A DNA stretch of 42,099 nt, taken from the NCBI GenBank assembly GCA_025451275.1, contig JANWKR010000124.1:1-42099 (forward strand), written 5' to 3'. The position numbers and the translations under genes were made by a program. This document shows, one piece after another, positions 26,356-34,525 of the stretch (positions are counted from its first letter, which is position 1; each line of letters opens with the position of its first letter). Below the pieces are notes generated by a model. It had not been told where the DNA came from. It saw nothing but the letters and a program-made list of their open reading frames with translations, and searched no databases. Source of the DNA: Steroidobacteraceae bacterium. GTDB lineage: Bacteria; Pseudomonadota; Gammaproteobacteria; Steroidobacterales; Steroidobacteraceae.

Positions 26356-26369
26356 ATATAATCGTATAT
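26356..26369 (+). promoter_or_regulatory. Imperfect palindrome and -10 box, candidate operator B
   Basis: ATATA-ATCG-TATAT is a 5-bp inverted repeat with a 4-bp centre, positioned 32 bp (about three helical turns) from the centre of operator A. It contains TATAAT at 26357-26362, a consensus -10 for the rightward Rieske gene. The predicted transcription start is near 26369. GGGAG at 26378-26382 is the ribosome binding site, 6 bases before the ATG. A repressor bound here would block the promoter directly. No good -35 hexamer is seen, so an activator could also be needed. Confidence 0.55.
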
Positions 26370-26388
26370 CCCTAGCCGGGAGCCCCGT

Positions 26389-27555
26389 ATGAACGCCCCC
26401 GCCGTCCGCCCGGTCGCGCACGCGGCTGCCCCTGCCCGCTCCATGCCGGCCTGGGTCTACAACCACCCGGAGATGACGCGGCTCGAGTACGAGCGGATCC
26501 TGCGTCCGAGCTGGCAGATCGCCTGCCATGTGAGCCAGGTCCCGAACGCGGGCGACTACGTCACCTTCGAGCTGGGGCGCGACAGCGTCATCGTGCTGCG
26601 CGAGGCCGGCGGCGGCATCCGCGCGCTGCGCAACGTGTGCCGCCACCGCGGGACGCGGCTGCTCGAAGGCAGCGGCCACTGTCCCGGGCGCATCACCTGC
26701 CCCTACCACGGCTGGACCTATCGCTACGACGGCTCGCTGCTGGCCACGCCGGCGCGCGAAAGCTTCCCCGACCTGAACCTGCGCGAGCACGGGTTGGACA
26801 CCGTGCGCACCGAGATCACGCTGGGCTTCGTCTGGGTATGCCTCGCCGCGGAGGCGCCGCCGCCGCCGTCACAGGTGTGGGCGCCGATGCTGGAGGAGCT
26901 GGCTCCGTATCGATTCGAGGAGCTGGTTCCCACCCAGCCGGTCTACCACGAAGAGTGGGAGGTGGACTGGAAGATCGCGATGGACAACTACCTCGAGTCC
27001 TATCACGTGCCCATCGGCCATCCCGGCCTCAACCGCCTGTTCACACCGGACTACGAGGACCAGCGCGGAATCCCCGGTATCGCGCGCGGTTTCAGCTGGA
27101 TGCGCGACGCTCCCTCCTCGCGCTGGAGCGAGCGGGTTTACCAGAAGCACGTGGCCGCGGTCACCGAGCCGTACCTGCCCGAGCCGCACCGTCGCAGCTG
27201 GCGCTTCTACAGCTGCCTGCCGAACCTCGGCATCGACATCATGCCCGAGCAGATCGACTTCTTTCAGGTCCTGCCTCGTGGTCCGGGCAAGGCCCTGATC
27301 CGCGGCGCAGCCTTCGGCCGCCGCGACGAGCGGCGCGAGATGCGCCTGGTACGCTGGCTCGGCAACCGCATCAACATGCAGGTGAACAAGGAAGACCGGA
27401 TGCTCTGTGAGCGCCTGCAGCGCGGCCTCGGCGACAGTGCCTACCGGCCCGGGCCCCTGTCGCAGATCGAGACGTGGATGCTCGAATTCCACAATCTGCT
27501 GCGGGCGCGCATTCCCGAGGTGTCCCTGCCCGAGGCGCCGGCGCGCTTCGCCTAG
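26389..27555 (+). CDS. Rieske non-heme iron oxygenase alpha subunit (second copy)
   Basis: The 388-residue protein keeps every redox ligand. The Rieske site is C84-x-H86 with C104-x-x-H107 (TCPYHGW). The mononuclear iron site is H206 and H211 in NYLESYHVPIGHP, with D336 in KEDRMLCERLQ as third ligand. The bridging position is Glu203 instead of Asp, as in the first Rieske protein and known carnitine/betaine-type enzymes. It should oxygenate or demethylate a small quaternary or methylated amine; the exact substrate is unknown. It stands alone after an AT-rich operator region, and its TAG is one base from the stop of the convergent TetR-Rieske fusion, whose C-terminal module is its paralogue. 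No ferredoxin or reductase gene is nearby. Confidence 0.88.
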   Translation: MNAPAVRPVAHAAAPARSMPAWVYNHPEMTRLEYERILRPSWQIACHVSQVPNAGDYVTFELGRDSVIVLREAGGGIRALRNVCRHRGTRLLEGSGHCPGRITCPYHGWTYRYDGSLLATPARESFPDLNLREHGLDTVRTEITLGFVWVCLAAEAPPPPSQVWAPMLEELAPYRFEELVPTQPVYHEEWEVDWKIAMDNYLESYHVPIGHPGLNRLFTPDYEDQRGIPGIARGFSWMRDAPSSRWSERVYQKHVAAVTEPYLPEPHRRSWRFYSCLPNLGIDIMPEQIDFFQVLPRGPGKALIRGAAFGRRDERREMRLVRWLGNRINMQVNKEDRMLCERLQRGLGDSAYRPGPLSQIETWMLEFHNLLRARIPEVSLPEAPARFA

Positions 27556-27556
27556 G

Positions 27557-29131
27557 TCAGCGGCCGGCCGGATCCTGCAGCGCGTGCAGTACCGCGGCCA
27601 CCCGCGCGCGGAACTCCGCGAGCGCTGCGGTGACCGGGCCGGACTCGGCCGAGTGGTCGTCTGCCGCGATCAGCCCGGCCTGGGTGGACTCGGCCAGCGC
27701 GACCTGTTCCTTCAGCCATGCGGCGCCGATGCCGCGGCTGCCGTCGCGCGCGCCGCCGGCGGTGGCGCCGAACTCGAAACAGCGCAGGCGGCTGTGTCCG
27801 GCGCTCGTCGGCAGCACCTGCAGGATGGTCGCGCCCTCGGCGCGGCTTTCCAGCAGCTGATTGGGGGCGACGAACTGCTGATGCGCCTGCGGCGCCTCGA
27901 GCCACAGTTCGACCACCACCTTCCAGTCGGCCGCGACTTCGAGGTCGGTCACCGGCCCGGGCGCCAGCGCGACGAACGCATCCCACACGGCACGCCGACC
28001 GCGGTCAAAATCGAGTGCGGCGCCACCCGCAGCGCCCGCGGCGCGTACCAGCACCAGGCGGCCCTCGCGCCGCAGCTCGAGCGGCACGAGGTCCCCGGGG
28101 GTGGTGCCGGCCACCAGGTGGCCGTCAAACGTATACGTGAGTCCGTGCGCCGCGCAGTGAATCGCGCTCTTCAGGTGCCCGCGGCGCGCCGTCACCAGCG
28201 CGTGCGGCCGGCGCCGGCAGGTGTTGCGGAAGGCGTGCAGCCGGCCGCGCTCGGCGCGCACCACCAACGCCCGCTCGGTGGCCAGCTCACCGCTCACGTA
28301 ATCCCCGGCGGTGCGCAGCTCGGCTTCGTGCCCCAGCACCTGCCAGGCGGGCCGCAGCAGCTGCTCACGTTCGGCGCTCAGCAACGCCTCGTCCGCGTAG
28401 GCGCGCGCCGGCAGCCGGCCGCCGTCGGCGGCGGCGCCCACCACGGTGAGCGCGGCTGGCGTGACAGCCTCGCCGAAGTGGCCGGGGAACACCGAGCGCA
28501 GGTAGCGCAGCGAGCGCTCGACCGCCGCGACCCGATTGATGTTGGCCTCGCTCTGGAAGGCAAAGCCCTGCCACAGCACCTCGAGAACGCCGATGAGACC
28601 GAGCGCCACACCGTCCGCATCGAGGTGCGTCGCGCCGCAGCTGGCGATCATGCGCTCGACCAGCTCGCGCACCAGCACGGCGAAGTCGTCGTCCTTCTTG
28701 CCGCAGATGTCCAGGTATTCCTGGCGCGAGCTGGCCTCGCCCCAGAACGAGTACCACACCGAGACCTTGCGCGGACTGGCGATATCGGCGTCCAGATACA
28801 GGTCGACCAGCAGCCGCAGTGCCTGCACCGGTGTGTCCTTGAGGCGCGCCACCGGCAGCATGACGCGATCCTCGAACTCTCCCGCCAGGTACTCGAGCGA
28901 GGCAACCAGCATGGCCGCCTTGGACTCGAAGTAGAACCGCACGATGCCCGGCGAGAGGTCCGCCAGCGATACGACCTTCTCCACCGTGGTACGCGAGGGA
29001 CCGTAGATGTGCAGCGCGGAGATGCAGGCATCGATCAGCCGCTGCCGCTGCCGCTGGCGAATGCGCGAACCGCCGCTACCGGCCGCTTCCGCGGCGGAGC
29101 CTGTGGCCTGCTGGCCCCGTGTGTCGTTCAT
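27557..29131 (-). CDS. TetR (BetI-like) regulator fused to a degenerate Rieske oxygenase alpha-subunit module
   Basis: The ATG at 29131 (MNDTRGQQATG, preceded by GAGGGGGCG) gives 524 residues. Residues about 24-75 form a TetR helix-turn-helix (TTVEKVVSLADLSPGIVRFY). Residues about 85-215 resemble the BetI ligand domain (VSVWYSFWGEASSRQEYL). After a short linker, residues about 238-520 align throughout with the neighbouring Rieske oxygenase: LRPAWQVLGHEAELRTAGDY, NTCRRRPH, IHCAAHGLTYTFDGHL, ADWKVVVELWLE, then a C-terminal KEQVALAESTQAGL. The second Rieske ligand is Arg307 instead of His, while C305, C326 and H329 remain. The mononuclear iron ligands are replaced (H to Q415, H to F420, D to Q476). 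It cannot be a working oxygenase. It is most simply a DNA-binding sensor using a dead enzyme pocket, possibly holding an altered Fe-S cluster. It diverges from the ABC permease genes. Confidence 0.88.
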   Translation of the reverse strand: MNDTRGQQATGSAAEAAGSGGSRIRQRQRQRLIDACISALHIYGPSRTTVEKVVSLADLSPGIVRFYFESKAAMLVASLEYLAGEFEDRVMLPVARLKDTPVQALRLLVDLYLDADIASPRKVSVWYSFWGEASSRQEYLDICGKKDDDFAVLVRELVERMIASCGATHLDADGVALGLIGVLEVLWQGFAFQSEANINRVAAVERSLRYLRSVFPGHFGEAVTPAALTVVGAAADGGRLPARAYADEALLSAEREQLLRPAWQVLGHEAELRTAGDYVSGELATERALVVRAERGRLHAFRNTCRRRPHALVTARRGHLKSAIHCAAHGLTYTFDGHLVAGTTPGDLVPLELRREGRLVLVRAAGAAGGAALDFDRGRRAVWDAFVALAPGPVTDLEVAADWKVVVELWLEAPQAHQQFVAPNQLLESRAEGATILQVLPTSAGHSRLRCFEFGATAGGARDGSRGIGAAWLKEQVALAESTQAGLIAADDHSAESGPVTAALAEFRARVAAVLHALQDPAGR

Positions 29132-29229
29132 CGCCCCCTCGTCTGCGGACCACCTGGGTCTGCCGCTCGCTGTACTGGGCGTAAGTCTATCGCGCACAAT
29201 AGCGCGCGGGCACGGTGGCAAACTACATC
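29132..29229. promoter_or_regulatory. Divergent region between the TetR-Rieske gene and permease genes
   Basis: This 98-base gap separates the regulator gene from the rightward permease pair. It contains CTAT-CGCGCACA-ATAG (29187-29202), a small inverted repeat, and CACAAT (29195-29200), which could be a -10 for the permeases. Unlike the 26.3-kb region it is not AT-rich and has no copy of TATATGATCATATA. Autoregulation or control of the importer from here is possible but unproven. Confidence 0.25.
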
Positions 29230-30120
29230 ATGAAAACGACCTGGCGTCCCGGCCGCTGGCTCATCATCCTGCCGCCCCTGCTGTTCCTGCTGATTTTCTT
29301 CCTGATTCCATTCGCCTTCGCCTTCAAGATCAGCTTCGCGGAAGCCGCGCCGCGGGTACCGCCGTTCACGGACGTGTTTTCCTTCACGCCCGATCACGGC
29401 CTGCAGCTGTCCTTCAGCCTCGGCAACTACCGCTACCTGCTGACCGACGAGGTGTACGGCGTCGCCTATCTGTACTCGCTGCGGACCGCCTTCTTCTCGA
29501 CCCTGATCTGCCTGGCGCTCGGTTACCCGATGGCCTACGCAATCGCGCGCCGCCCCAAATCGCAGCAGGCACTGCTGCTGCTGATCATCATGCTGCCGTT
29601 CTGGACCTCGTTCCTGCTGCGCGTCTACGCCCTCGAGGGCATCATCCGCGACAACGGCTTCCTGAACACCGTGCTGCTGCAGCTCGGCCTGATCAGCCAT
29701 CCGCTACGCATCATGCGCACCACCCTGGCGGTGTATCTCGGCATCATCTACTCCTACCTGCCTTTCATGGTGCTGCCGCTGTTTGCCACGCTCGAGAAGC
29801 TCGACCCGACGCTGCTGGAGGCCGCCGCGGATCTCGGCAGTACGCCACGGCGAGCCTTCCTCGACATCACCCTGCCCCTGTCGGTGCCCGGCATGATCGC
29901 CGGCTCGATGCTGGTGTTCATCCCGGCGGTCGGTGAGTTCGTGATCCCGTCGCTGCTCGGCGGCCCGAACCAGCTCATGATCGGCCGCGTGCTGTGGGAT
30001 GAATTCTTCGGCAATCACGACTGGCCGGTGGCCTCTGCCGTGGCGATCGCCTTCCTGCTGCTGCTGGTAGGACCGATCGCCATCTACCAGTACTACAACG
30101 TGCGACAGCTCGAGTCCTGA
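29230..30120 (+). CDS. potH: ABC transporter permease, PotH/PotB-like
   Basis: The 296-residue protein starts MKTTWRPGRWLIILPPLLF. A GTG at 29215 is an alternative, and the ribosome binding site is weak. About six transmembrane helices are visible. The ATPase-coupling EAA loop is EAAADLGSTPRRAFLDITLP in the C-terminal half. It matches the first permease of spermidine/putrescine (PotH/PotB) type importers. It pairs with the next gene, the PotG-like ATPase at 19338-20483 and the PotF-like binding protein at 30970-32076. The cargo may be a polyamine or a quaternary amine, since the surrounding catabolic genes favour the latter. Confidence 0.9.
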   Translation: MKTTWRPGRWLIILPPLLFLLIFFLIPFAFAFKISFAEAAPRVPPFTDVFSFTPDHGLQLSFSLGNYRYLLTDEVYGVAYLYSLRTAFFSTLICLALGYPMAYAIARRPKSQQALLLLIIMLPFWTSFLLRVYALEGIIRDNGFLNTVLLQLGLISHPLRIMRTTLAVYLGIIYSYLPFMVLPLFATLEKLDPTLLEAAADLGSTPRRAFLDITLPLSVPGMIAGSMLVFIPAVGEFVIPSLLGGPNQLMIGRVLWDEFFGNHDWPVASAVAIAFLLLLVGPIAIYQYYNVRQLES

Positions 30121-30126
30121 GCGCGC

Positions 30127-30957
30127 ATGGAACGCAGCTCCCCTGCTCCCCTGCTCACGGTGCTGTTCTTCGGCATCGCGCTGCTGTATCTGCCGATCCT
30201 GGTGCTGATCGCCTATTCCTTCAACGCCTCGCCGCTGGTAAACATCTGGGGCGGGTTCTCCACCCAGTGGTACGGGCAGCTGCTACACAACCGCCAACTG
30301 CTGCAGGCGGCGCTGCTGTCGCTCGAGGTGGCGGTGACCGCATCGAGCGGTGCGGTGGTTCTAGGCACCCTCGCGGCGGTGGCACTCGTGCGCTTCCGGC
30401 ACTTCCGCGGGCGGCTGCTGCTCACCGGCATGGTGAATGCGCCGCTGGTCATGCCGGAGATCATCACCGGCATCACCCAGCTGCTGCTGTTTGTCTCGAT
30501 GGTGCAGCTGTTCTCCTGGCCGCACCGCGGCTTCACCACCATCGTGCTGTCGCACATCACCTTCTGCACCGCCTACGTCACCATCACGGTGCAGTCGCGC
30601 CTGCAGTCCGCAGACCGCTCGCTGGAGGAAGCCGCCCAGGACCTGGGCGCCACTCCCGCCCGCGCATTCCTCGAGGTCACGCTGCCGATCATCGCCCCGG
30701 CCATTATTTCCAGCTGGCTGCTGTGCTTCACGCTGTCGCTCGATGACCTCGTCATTTCAAGCTTCGTCGCCGGCCCCGGCGCCAGCACCCTGCCCATGGT
30801 CATCTACTCCAAGGTGAAGCTCGGCGTGAGCCCCGACATCAACGCCCTCGCCAGCATCATCGTCTGTGCCGTAGGCGCGTGCATCGCCGCGGCCGGCTAC
30901 CTCATGGCGCGCAGCGACCGACGGCGCGCACTCGAAGCGCAGCTGGCCGCCCGCTGA
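30127..30957 (+). CDS. potI: ABC transporter permease, PotI/PotC-like
   Basis: The 276-residue protein begins MERSSPAPLLTVLFFG, 6 bases after the first permease stop, so the two are co-translated or nearly so. It has about six transmembrane helices, with the EAA loop EAAQDLGATPARAFLEVTLP. The C-terminal TM region has FTLSLDDLVISSFVAGPGA, a strongly conserved PotC/PotI block. It forms the heterodimeric channel with the previous protein in the inner membrane. It converges on the binding-protein gene, with only 12 bases between stops and no clear terminator. Confidence 0.91.
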   Translation: MERSSPAPLLTVLFFGIALLYLPILVLIAYSFNASPLVNIWGGFSTQWYGQLLHNRQLLQAALLSLEVAVTASSGAVVLGTLAAVALVRFRHFRGRLLLTGMVNAPLVMPEIITGITQLLLFVSMVQLFSWPHRGFTTIVLSHITFCTAYVTITVQSRLQSADRSLEEAAQDLGATPARAFLEVTLPIIAPAIISSWLLCFTLSLDDLVISSFVAGPGASTLPMVIYSKVKLGVSPDINALASIIVCAVGACIAAAGYLMARSDRRRALEAQLAAR

Positions 30958-30969
30958 GAGCCGTCCTGC

Positions 30970-32076
30970 CTACAGGTTGGTCTTGATGCGCGTCCAGGTG
31001 CGGGTGCGCAGCCGTTCGAGGGCCGGATTGGCCTCGCCGGCCTGATAGAGCCGCGCCTCGATCTCCGGAGTTGGATAGACGACCGGGTTATTCAGGATCT
31101 GCGGATCGACGTAGGGACGGGCCGCCAGGTTGTCGTTGGCGTAGTGGATGTAGTTGGTGATCTGGGCAATCACCCGCGGCTCGAGGATGAAATTGAGGAA
31201 CTTATGGGCGGCGATCGGGTGTGGGGCGTCAGCCGGAATGAGCCACGCGTCGTAGGAGCCGTTGGCACCCTCTTTCGGCACCGTGAATGCCAGGTGGACA
31301 TCGACGCCGGCGGCCTTGGCGCGCGCCTGCGAAGTGGCATAGTCGCCCGACCAGGACATGGAAATGCAGAACTCGCCGTTCCCAAGGCCGTTCATGTACT
31401 CGCTGGAGTCGAAGGCGCGGATGTACGGCCGCACGCTCAGGATCAGCTGCTCGGCCCGCTTATAGTCCTCCGGGCGCGTGGTGTTCGGGTCGATGTGCAG
31501 GTAGTTGAGCGCCAGCTGTAGGACGTCCTCGGCCGAGTCGAGGAAGGTGACGCCGCAGTCGGCGAAGCGCTTGATGATGTCGGGCTTGAAGATCAGGTCG
31601 AGGCTGTCGACGGGTGCATCCGGCATGCGCGCGCGGATCAGGTCGACGTTGTAGGCAAAGCCGTTGACGTGCCGCAGATACGGCATGGCGTAGCGGTTGC
31701 CGGGGTCGGCCCCCGCTTCGCGCGCCAGCGCGTGCGGATCGAGGTTCTTCCAGTTCGGCAGCAGGGCGCGATCGAGCGGGCGATAGATGCCGGCCTTGAT
31801 CTGGCGGCTGAAGAAGTCGGTGGAGGTGCTGACGACATCGTAGCCGGAGTCCCCGGCCATCATCTTCGCCTCGAGCGTCTCGTCGGCGTCGTAGGTGTCG
31901 TAGACGACGCGAATGCCCGTCTGAGCCTCGAATTGCGCGATCGTGTCCTTGCCGATGTAGTCGGCCCAGTTGTAGATATGCAGCTCGCGCTCCTCGTCGG
32001 CCGCACCCCCCCGCCCGCACGCGCACAGCAGCGCGGCAACCACGAGCGCCAGCCCCGCCGCCACGGCGGTGCGCAC
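30970..32076 (-). CDS. potF: Periplasmic amine-binding lipoprotein, PotF/PotD-like
   Basis: The GTG start at 32076 gives 368 residues with a lipoprotein-type signal (VRTAVAAGLALVVAALLCAC; lipid Cys likely C20). The mature protein is strikingly PotF-like: HIYNWADYIGKDT (W37, D39), SWSGD (W242, D245) and GSYDAW (D276) keep the aromatic and acidic residues that hold amines in E. coli PotF. FLDSAEDV replaces FLDAPEEV, so at least one binding-site carboxylate may be altered, which could fit a methylated or longer amine. It is 14 bases downstream of the aldehyde dehydrogenase gene on the same strand, so importer and dehydrogenase are co-expressed. Confidence 0.89.
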   Translation of the reverse strand: MRTAVAAGLALVVAALLCACGRGGAADEERELHIYNWADYIGKDTIAQFEAQTGIRVVYDTYDADETLEAKMMAGDSGYDVVSTSTDFFSRQIKAGIYRPLDRALLPNWKNLDPHALAREAGADPGNRYAMPYLRHVNGFAYNVDLIRARMPDAPVDSLDLIFKPDIIKRFADCGVTFLDSAEDVLQLALNYLHIDPNTTRPEDYKRAEQLILSVRPYIRAFDSSEYMNGLGNGEFCISMSWSGDYATSQARAKAAGVDVHLAFTVPKEGANGSYDAWLIPADAPHPIAAHKFLNFILEPRVIAQITNYIHYANDNLAARPYVDPQILNNPVVYPTPEIEARLYQAGEANPALERLRTRTWTRIKTNL

Positions 32077-32090
32077 GCTGCCCGAGGCGT

Positions 32091-33515
32091 CTATAGCTTC
32101 ACCATCACGTGGCGCACCACCGTGTAGTCCTCGAAGGCATACACCGACAGATCCTTGCCGTACCCCGAGCGCTTGAGGCCGCCATGCGGCATCTCGCTCA
32201 CGAGCGCGAAGTGCGTGTTGATCCAGGTGCAGCCGTACTGCAGCTGCGCCGCGACCTGCATGGCGCGCGTTATATCGCGCGTCCACACCGAGGACGCCAG
32301 GCCGTATTCCGAATCGTTGGCCCAGCTGAGCGCCTCGGCGACGTCGCTGAAGGGAGTGACCGACACGACCGGCCCGAATACCTCGCGCTGCACGATCTCG
32401 TCGTCCTGGCGCGCACCGGCGACCACCGTAGGTTCGTAGAAGAAGCCGCCGCCGGCGCGCGCCCGGCCGCCGGTGGTCACCTCGACGTGCTTGCTGGCCG
32501 CCGCGCGCTCCACCATCCCGGCCACCCGTTCACGCTGGGCTGCCGAGATGAGCGGCCCCATTTCCACGCCGGGCTCCTGCTGGCTGCCGACCTTGATGCT
32601 GCGCACTGCGGCGGTGAGATCGGCCACTACGCGCTCGTAGATGCGCTGGCCGACGTACAGCCGGCAGGCGGCGGTGCAGTCCTGCCCCGCATTGTAGTAG
32701 CCGAACGTACGCACCCCCGACACCAGCGCCTCAACGTCTGCATCGTCAAATACGATGACCGGCGCCTTGCCACCCAGTTCCAGGTGCGTGCGCTTGAGCG
32801 AGTCGGCTGCCCCGGCGAGGATCTTCTGGCCGGTGGCGATGGAGCCGGTCAGCGATACCATGCGCACCTGCGGGTGTGTCGTCAGCTGCCGCCCCACCGG
32901 CTCACCGCGGCCGCAGATGACGTTGACGACGCCCGGGGGGAAAACCGCGGCCAGCAGCTCCGCCAGCCGCAGCGCCGTGAGGGGCGTCTGCTCCGAGGGC
33001 TTGACCACCAGGGTGTTGCCGGCCGCGAGCGCCGGGGCAATCTTCCAGGCTGCCATCATCAGCGGGTAGTTCCACGGCGCGATCGACCCCACGACGCCCA
33101 CCGGATCACGGCGGATGATGCTGGTGTGGCCAGGCAGGTACTCGCCAGCCGCGAGGCCGCTGGGGGAGCGGCAGGCGCCCGCGAAAAAGCGGAACACGTC
33201 GGCGATCGCCGGCAGCTCGTCGTTGAGGGCCGCGGGCTGGGGTTTGCCGGTGTTGCGCGACTCGAGCGCGGCGTACTCGGCGGCCTGAGCCTCCAGGGCC
33301 TCGGCGACCCGGGTCAGCAGGACGGCACGGTCTTTCGGTGCCGTGCGCGCCCAGGCGGGGAAGGCCGCGTGTGCTGCGCCCACCGCCGCATTCACCTGGG
33401 CGGCGGATGCGCCGGGTACCCGGGCGATCTCCGCACCAGTCGCGGCATCGAGCACCGACTCGACGCTCCCCTCGCCCTGCACCAGGCGGCCACCGATCAG
33501 TAACTTGGTCTGCAT
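32091..33515 (-). CDS. patD: Gamma-aminobutyraldehyde dehydrogenase, PatD/YdcW-like (possibly trimethylaminobutyraldehyde)
   Basis: The 474-residue protein, the same length as E. coli PatD, starts [16 protein letters not shown] after the strong site GAGGAG. Catalytic E246 lies in [10 protein letters not shown] and nucleophile C280 in [14 protein letters not shown], a PatD-specific stretch. The family oxidises 4-aminobutanal to GABA, and close relatives oxidise 4-trimethylaminobutanal to gamma-butyrobetaine. Because it shares a divergent promoter and putative operator with the BKACE/thioesterase/CaiD operon and is co-transcribed with the binding protein, the trimethylated aldehyde is an attractive substrate. 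Ordinary putrescine breakdown remains possible. Confidence 0.88.
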   Translation of the reverse strand: MQTKLLIGGRLVQGEGSVESVLDAATGAEIARVPGASAAQVNAAVGAAHAAFPAWARTAPKDRAVLLTRVAEALEAQAAEYAALESRNTGKPQPAALNDELPAIADVFRFFAGACRSPSGLAAGEYLPGHTSIIRRDPVGVVGSIAPWNYPLMMAAWKIAPALAAGNTLVVKPSEQTPLTALRLAELLAAVFPPGVVNVICGRGEPVGRQLTTHPQVRMVSLTGSIATGQKILAGAADSLKRTHLELGGKAPVIVFDDADVEALVSGVRTFGYYNAGQDCTAACRLYVGQRIYERVVADLTAAVRSIKVGSQQEPGVEMGPLISAAQRERVAGMVERAAASKHVEVTTGGRARAGGGFFYEPTVVAGARQDDEIVQREVFGPVVSVTPFSDVAEALSWANDSEYGLASSVWTRDITRAMQVAAQLQYGCTWINTHFALVSEMPHGGLKRSGYGKDLSVYAFEDYTVVRHVMVKL

Positions 33516-33569
33516 GCTCTGCTCCTCGTATGGCACGCCGCGCGCGGCTTGCCGCCCGGCGCCGGCACG

Positions 33570-33594
33570 TTATATTATTACAGTCATAATATTA
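33570..33594. promoter_or_regulatory. AT-rich inverted-repeat operator between patD-like and BKACE genes
   Basis: TTATATTATTAC at 33570-33581 recurs exactly, in reverse orientation, at 41198-41209 before the carnitine dehydrogenase gene. Here it overlaps the inverted repeat TATTATTA-CAGTCA-TAATATTA (33573-33594, 7 of 8 bases paired). The site is central to the 110-base divergent gap and contains -10-like hexamers on both strands (for example CATAAT at 33585-33590), so one bound repressor could silence both operons. The TetR protein encoded at 39044-39682 is the natural candidate. Confidence 0.6.
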
Positions 33595-33625
33595 CCAACC
33601 GGCGCGCGCCTCAAGGCAGGGACCC

Positions 33626-34525
33626 ATGAACTCCGACGTCATTATTACCTGCGCCATCACCGGCGACGACACCAAAGTCACCAAGAGCCCGCACTGCCCG
33701 GTCACCCCCGAGCAGATCGCCAACTCCGCCATCGAGGCGGCCCGTGCCGGTGCGGCCATCGTGCACATCCACGTGCGCGACCCCGAGACCGGCGCCTTCA
33801 GTATGGCCACCAAACACTACCGTGAGGTCGTCAAGCGCATACGCGAGAGCAAGGTCGACGTGCTCGTCAACCTGACCTGCGGCATGGGCGGTTACATCTG
33901 CGTCGGCAAGGACGGGCTCAAGGATACCCCCGCCGCCGGCAGCGACTTCGTCAGCCAAGAGGAGCGCATGCGGCACGTCATCGAGCTGTGCGACGAGGGA
34001 CTGTACCGGCCCGAAATCGCCACCCTCGACTGCGGAACCCTCAACTTCGGCGACGGCAATCGCGCCTACATTTCCACACCCGATTACTGCCGCCAGGGCG
34101 CCGGCATACTGCATGAGCTCGGCGTGAAGGTGGAGCTCGAGATATTCGATACCGGCAATCTGTGGTTCGTGAAGCAGATGATTAAAGAGGGGTTGGTGCC
34201 CGCCCCTGCCATGATCCAGCTATGCACCGGCATCCCTTACGGCGTACCGGCCGACGTCGGCCACCTGCTCGCCATGGTGAACTACCTGCCGGCGGAGTGC
34301 GTGTGGACATCGTTCGCCATCAGCCGCATGCAGATGCCGTGGGTGGCGCAGTCGATACTGCTCGGTGGCAACGTGCGCGTCGGCCTCGAGGACAACCTGT
34401 ATCTGAAGCGCGGGGTGTATGCGAGCAACGCGCAGCTGGTCGAGAAGGCCCGCACGATCATTGAGGCCATGGGCGCACGCATCCTCACCCCGGTCGAAAC
34501 CCGCGAGCGGCTGAAGCTCAAGTGA
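33626..34525 (+). CDS. cdhC: BKACE-family 3-dehydrocarnitine cleavage enzyme
   Basis: The 299-residue protein is a clear beta-keto acid cleavage enzyme (DUF849): IITCAITGDDTKVTKSPHCP opening, zinc-binding H47/H49 in VHIHVRDPETG and a C-terminal VGLEDNLYL. Members exchange a beta-keto acid with acetyl-CoA. The dehydrocarnitine enzyme yields betainyl-CoA plus acetoacetate. That substrate is supported by the adjacent betainyl-CoA thioesterase-like gene and the carnitine dehydrogenase gene at 39686-41161. AGGGA is close before the ATG. It heads a rightward operon of four genes; the next gene's GTG overlaps its stop (GTGA). Confidence 0.9.
   Translation: MNSDVIITCAITGDDTKVTKSPHCPVTPEQIANSAIEAARAGAAIVHIHVRDPETGAFSMATKHYREVVKRIRESKVDVLVNLTCGMGGYICVGKDGLKDTPAAGSDFVSQEERMRHVIELCDEGLYRPEIATLDCGTLNFGDGNRAYISTPDYCRQGAGILHELGVKVELEIFDTGNLWFVKQMIKEGLVPAPAMIQLCTGIPYGVPADVGHLLAMVNYLPAECVWTSFAISRMQMPWVAQSILLGGNVRVGLEDNLYLKRGVYASNAQLVEKARTIIEAMGARILTPVETRERLKLK

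Noticed and set aside
32091..33515. Reading the aldehyde dehydrogenase plus Pot-type importer as a plain putrescine pathway
   Set aside because: Not excluded, but no PatA-type putrescine aminotransferase or glutamyl-putrescine genes are present, and the shared operator motif links the dehydrogenase to carnitine genes; kept only as an alternative.
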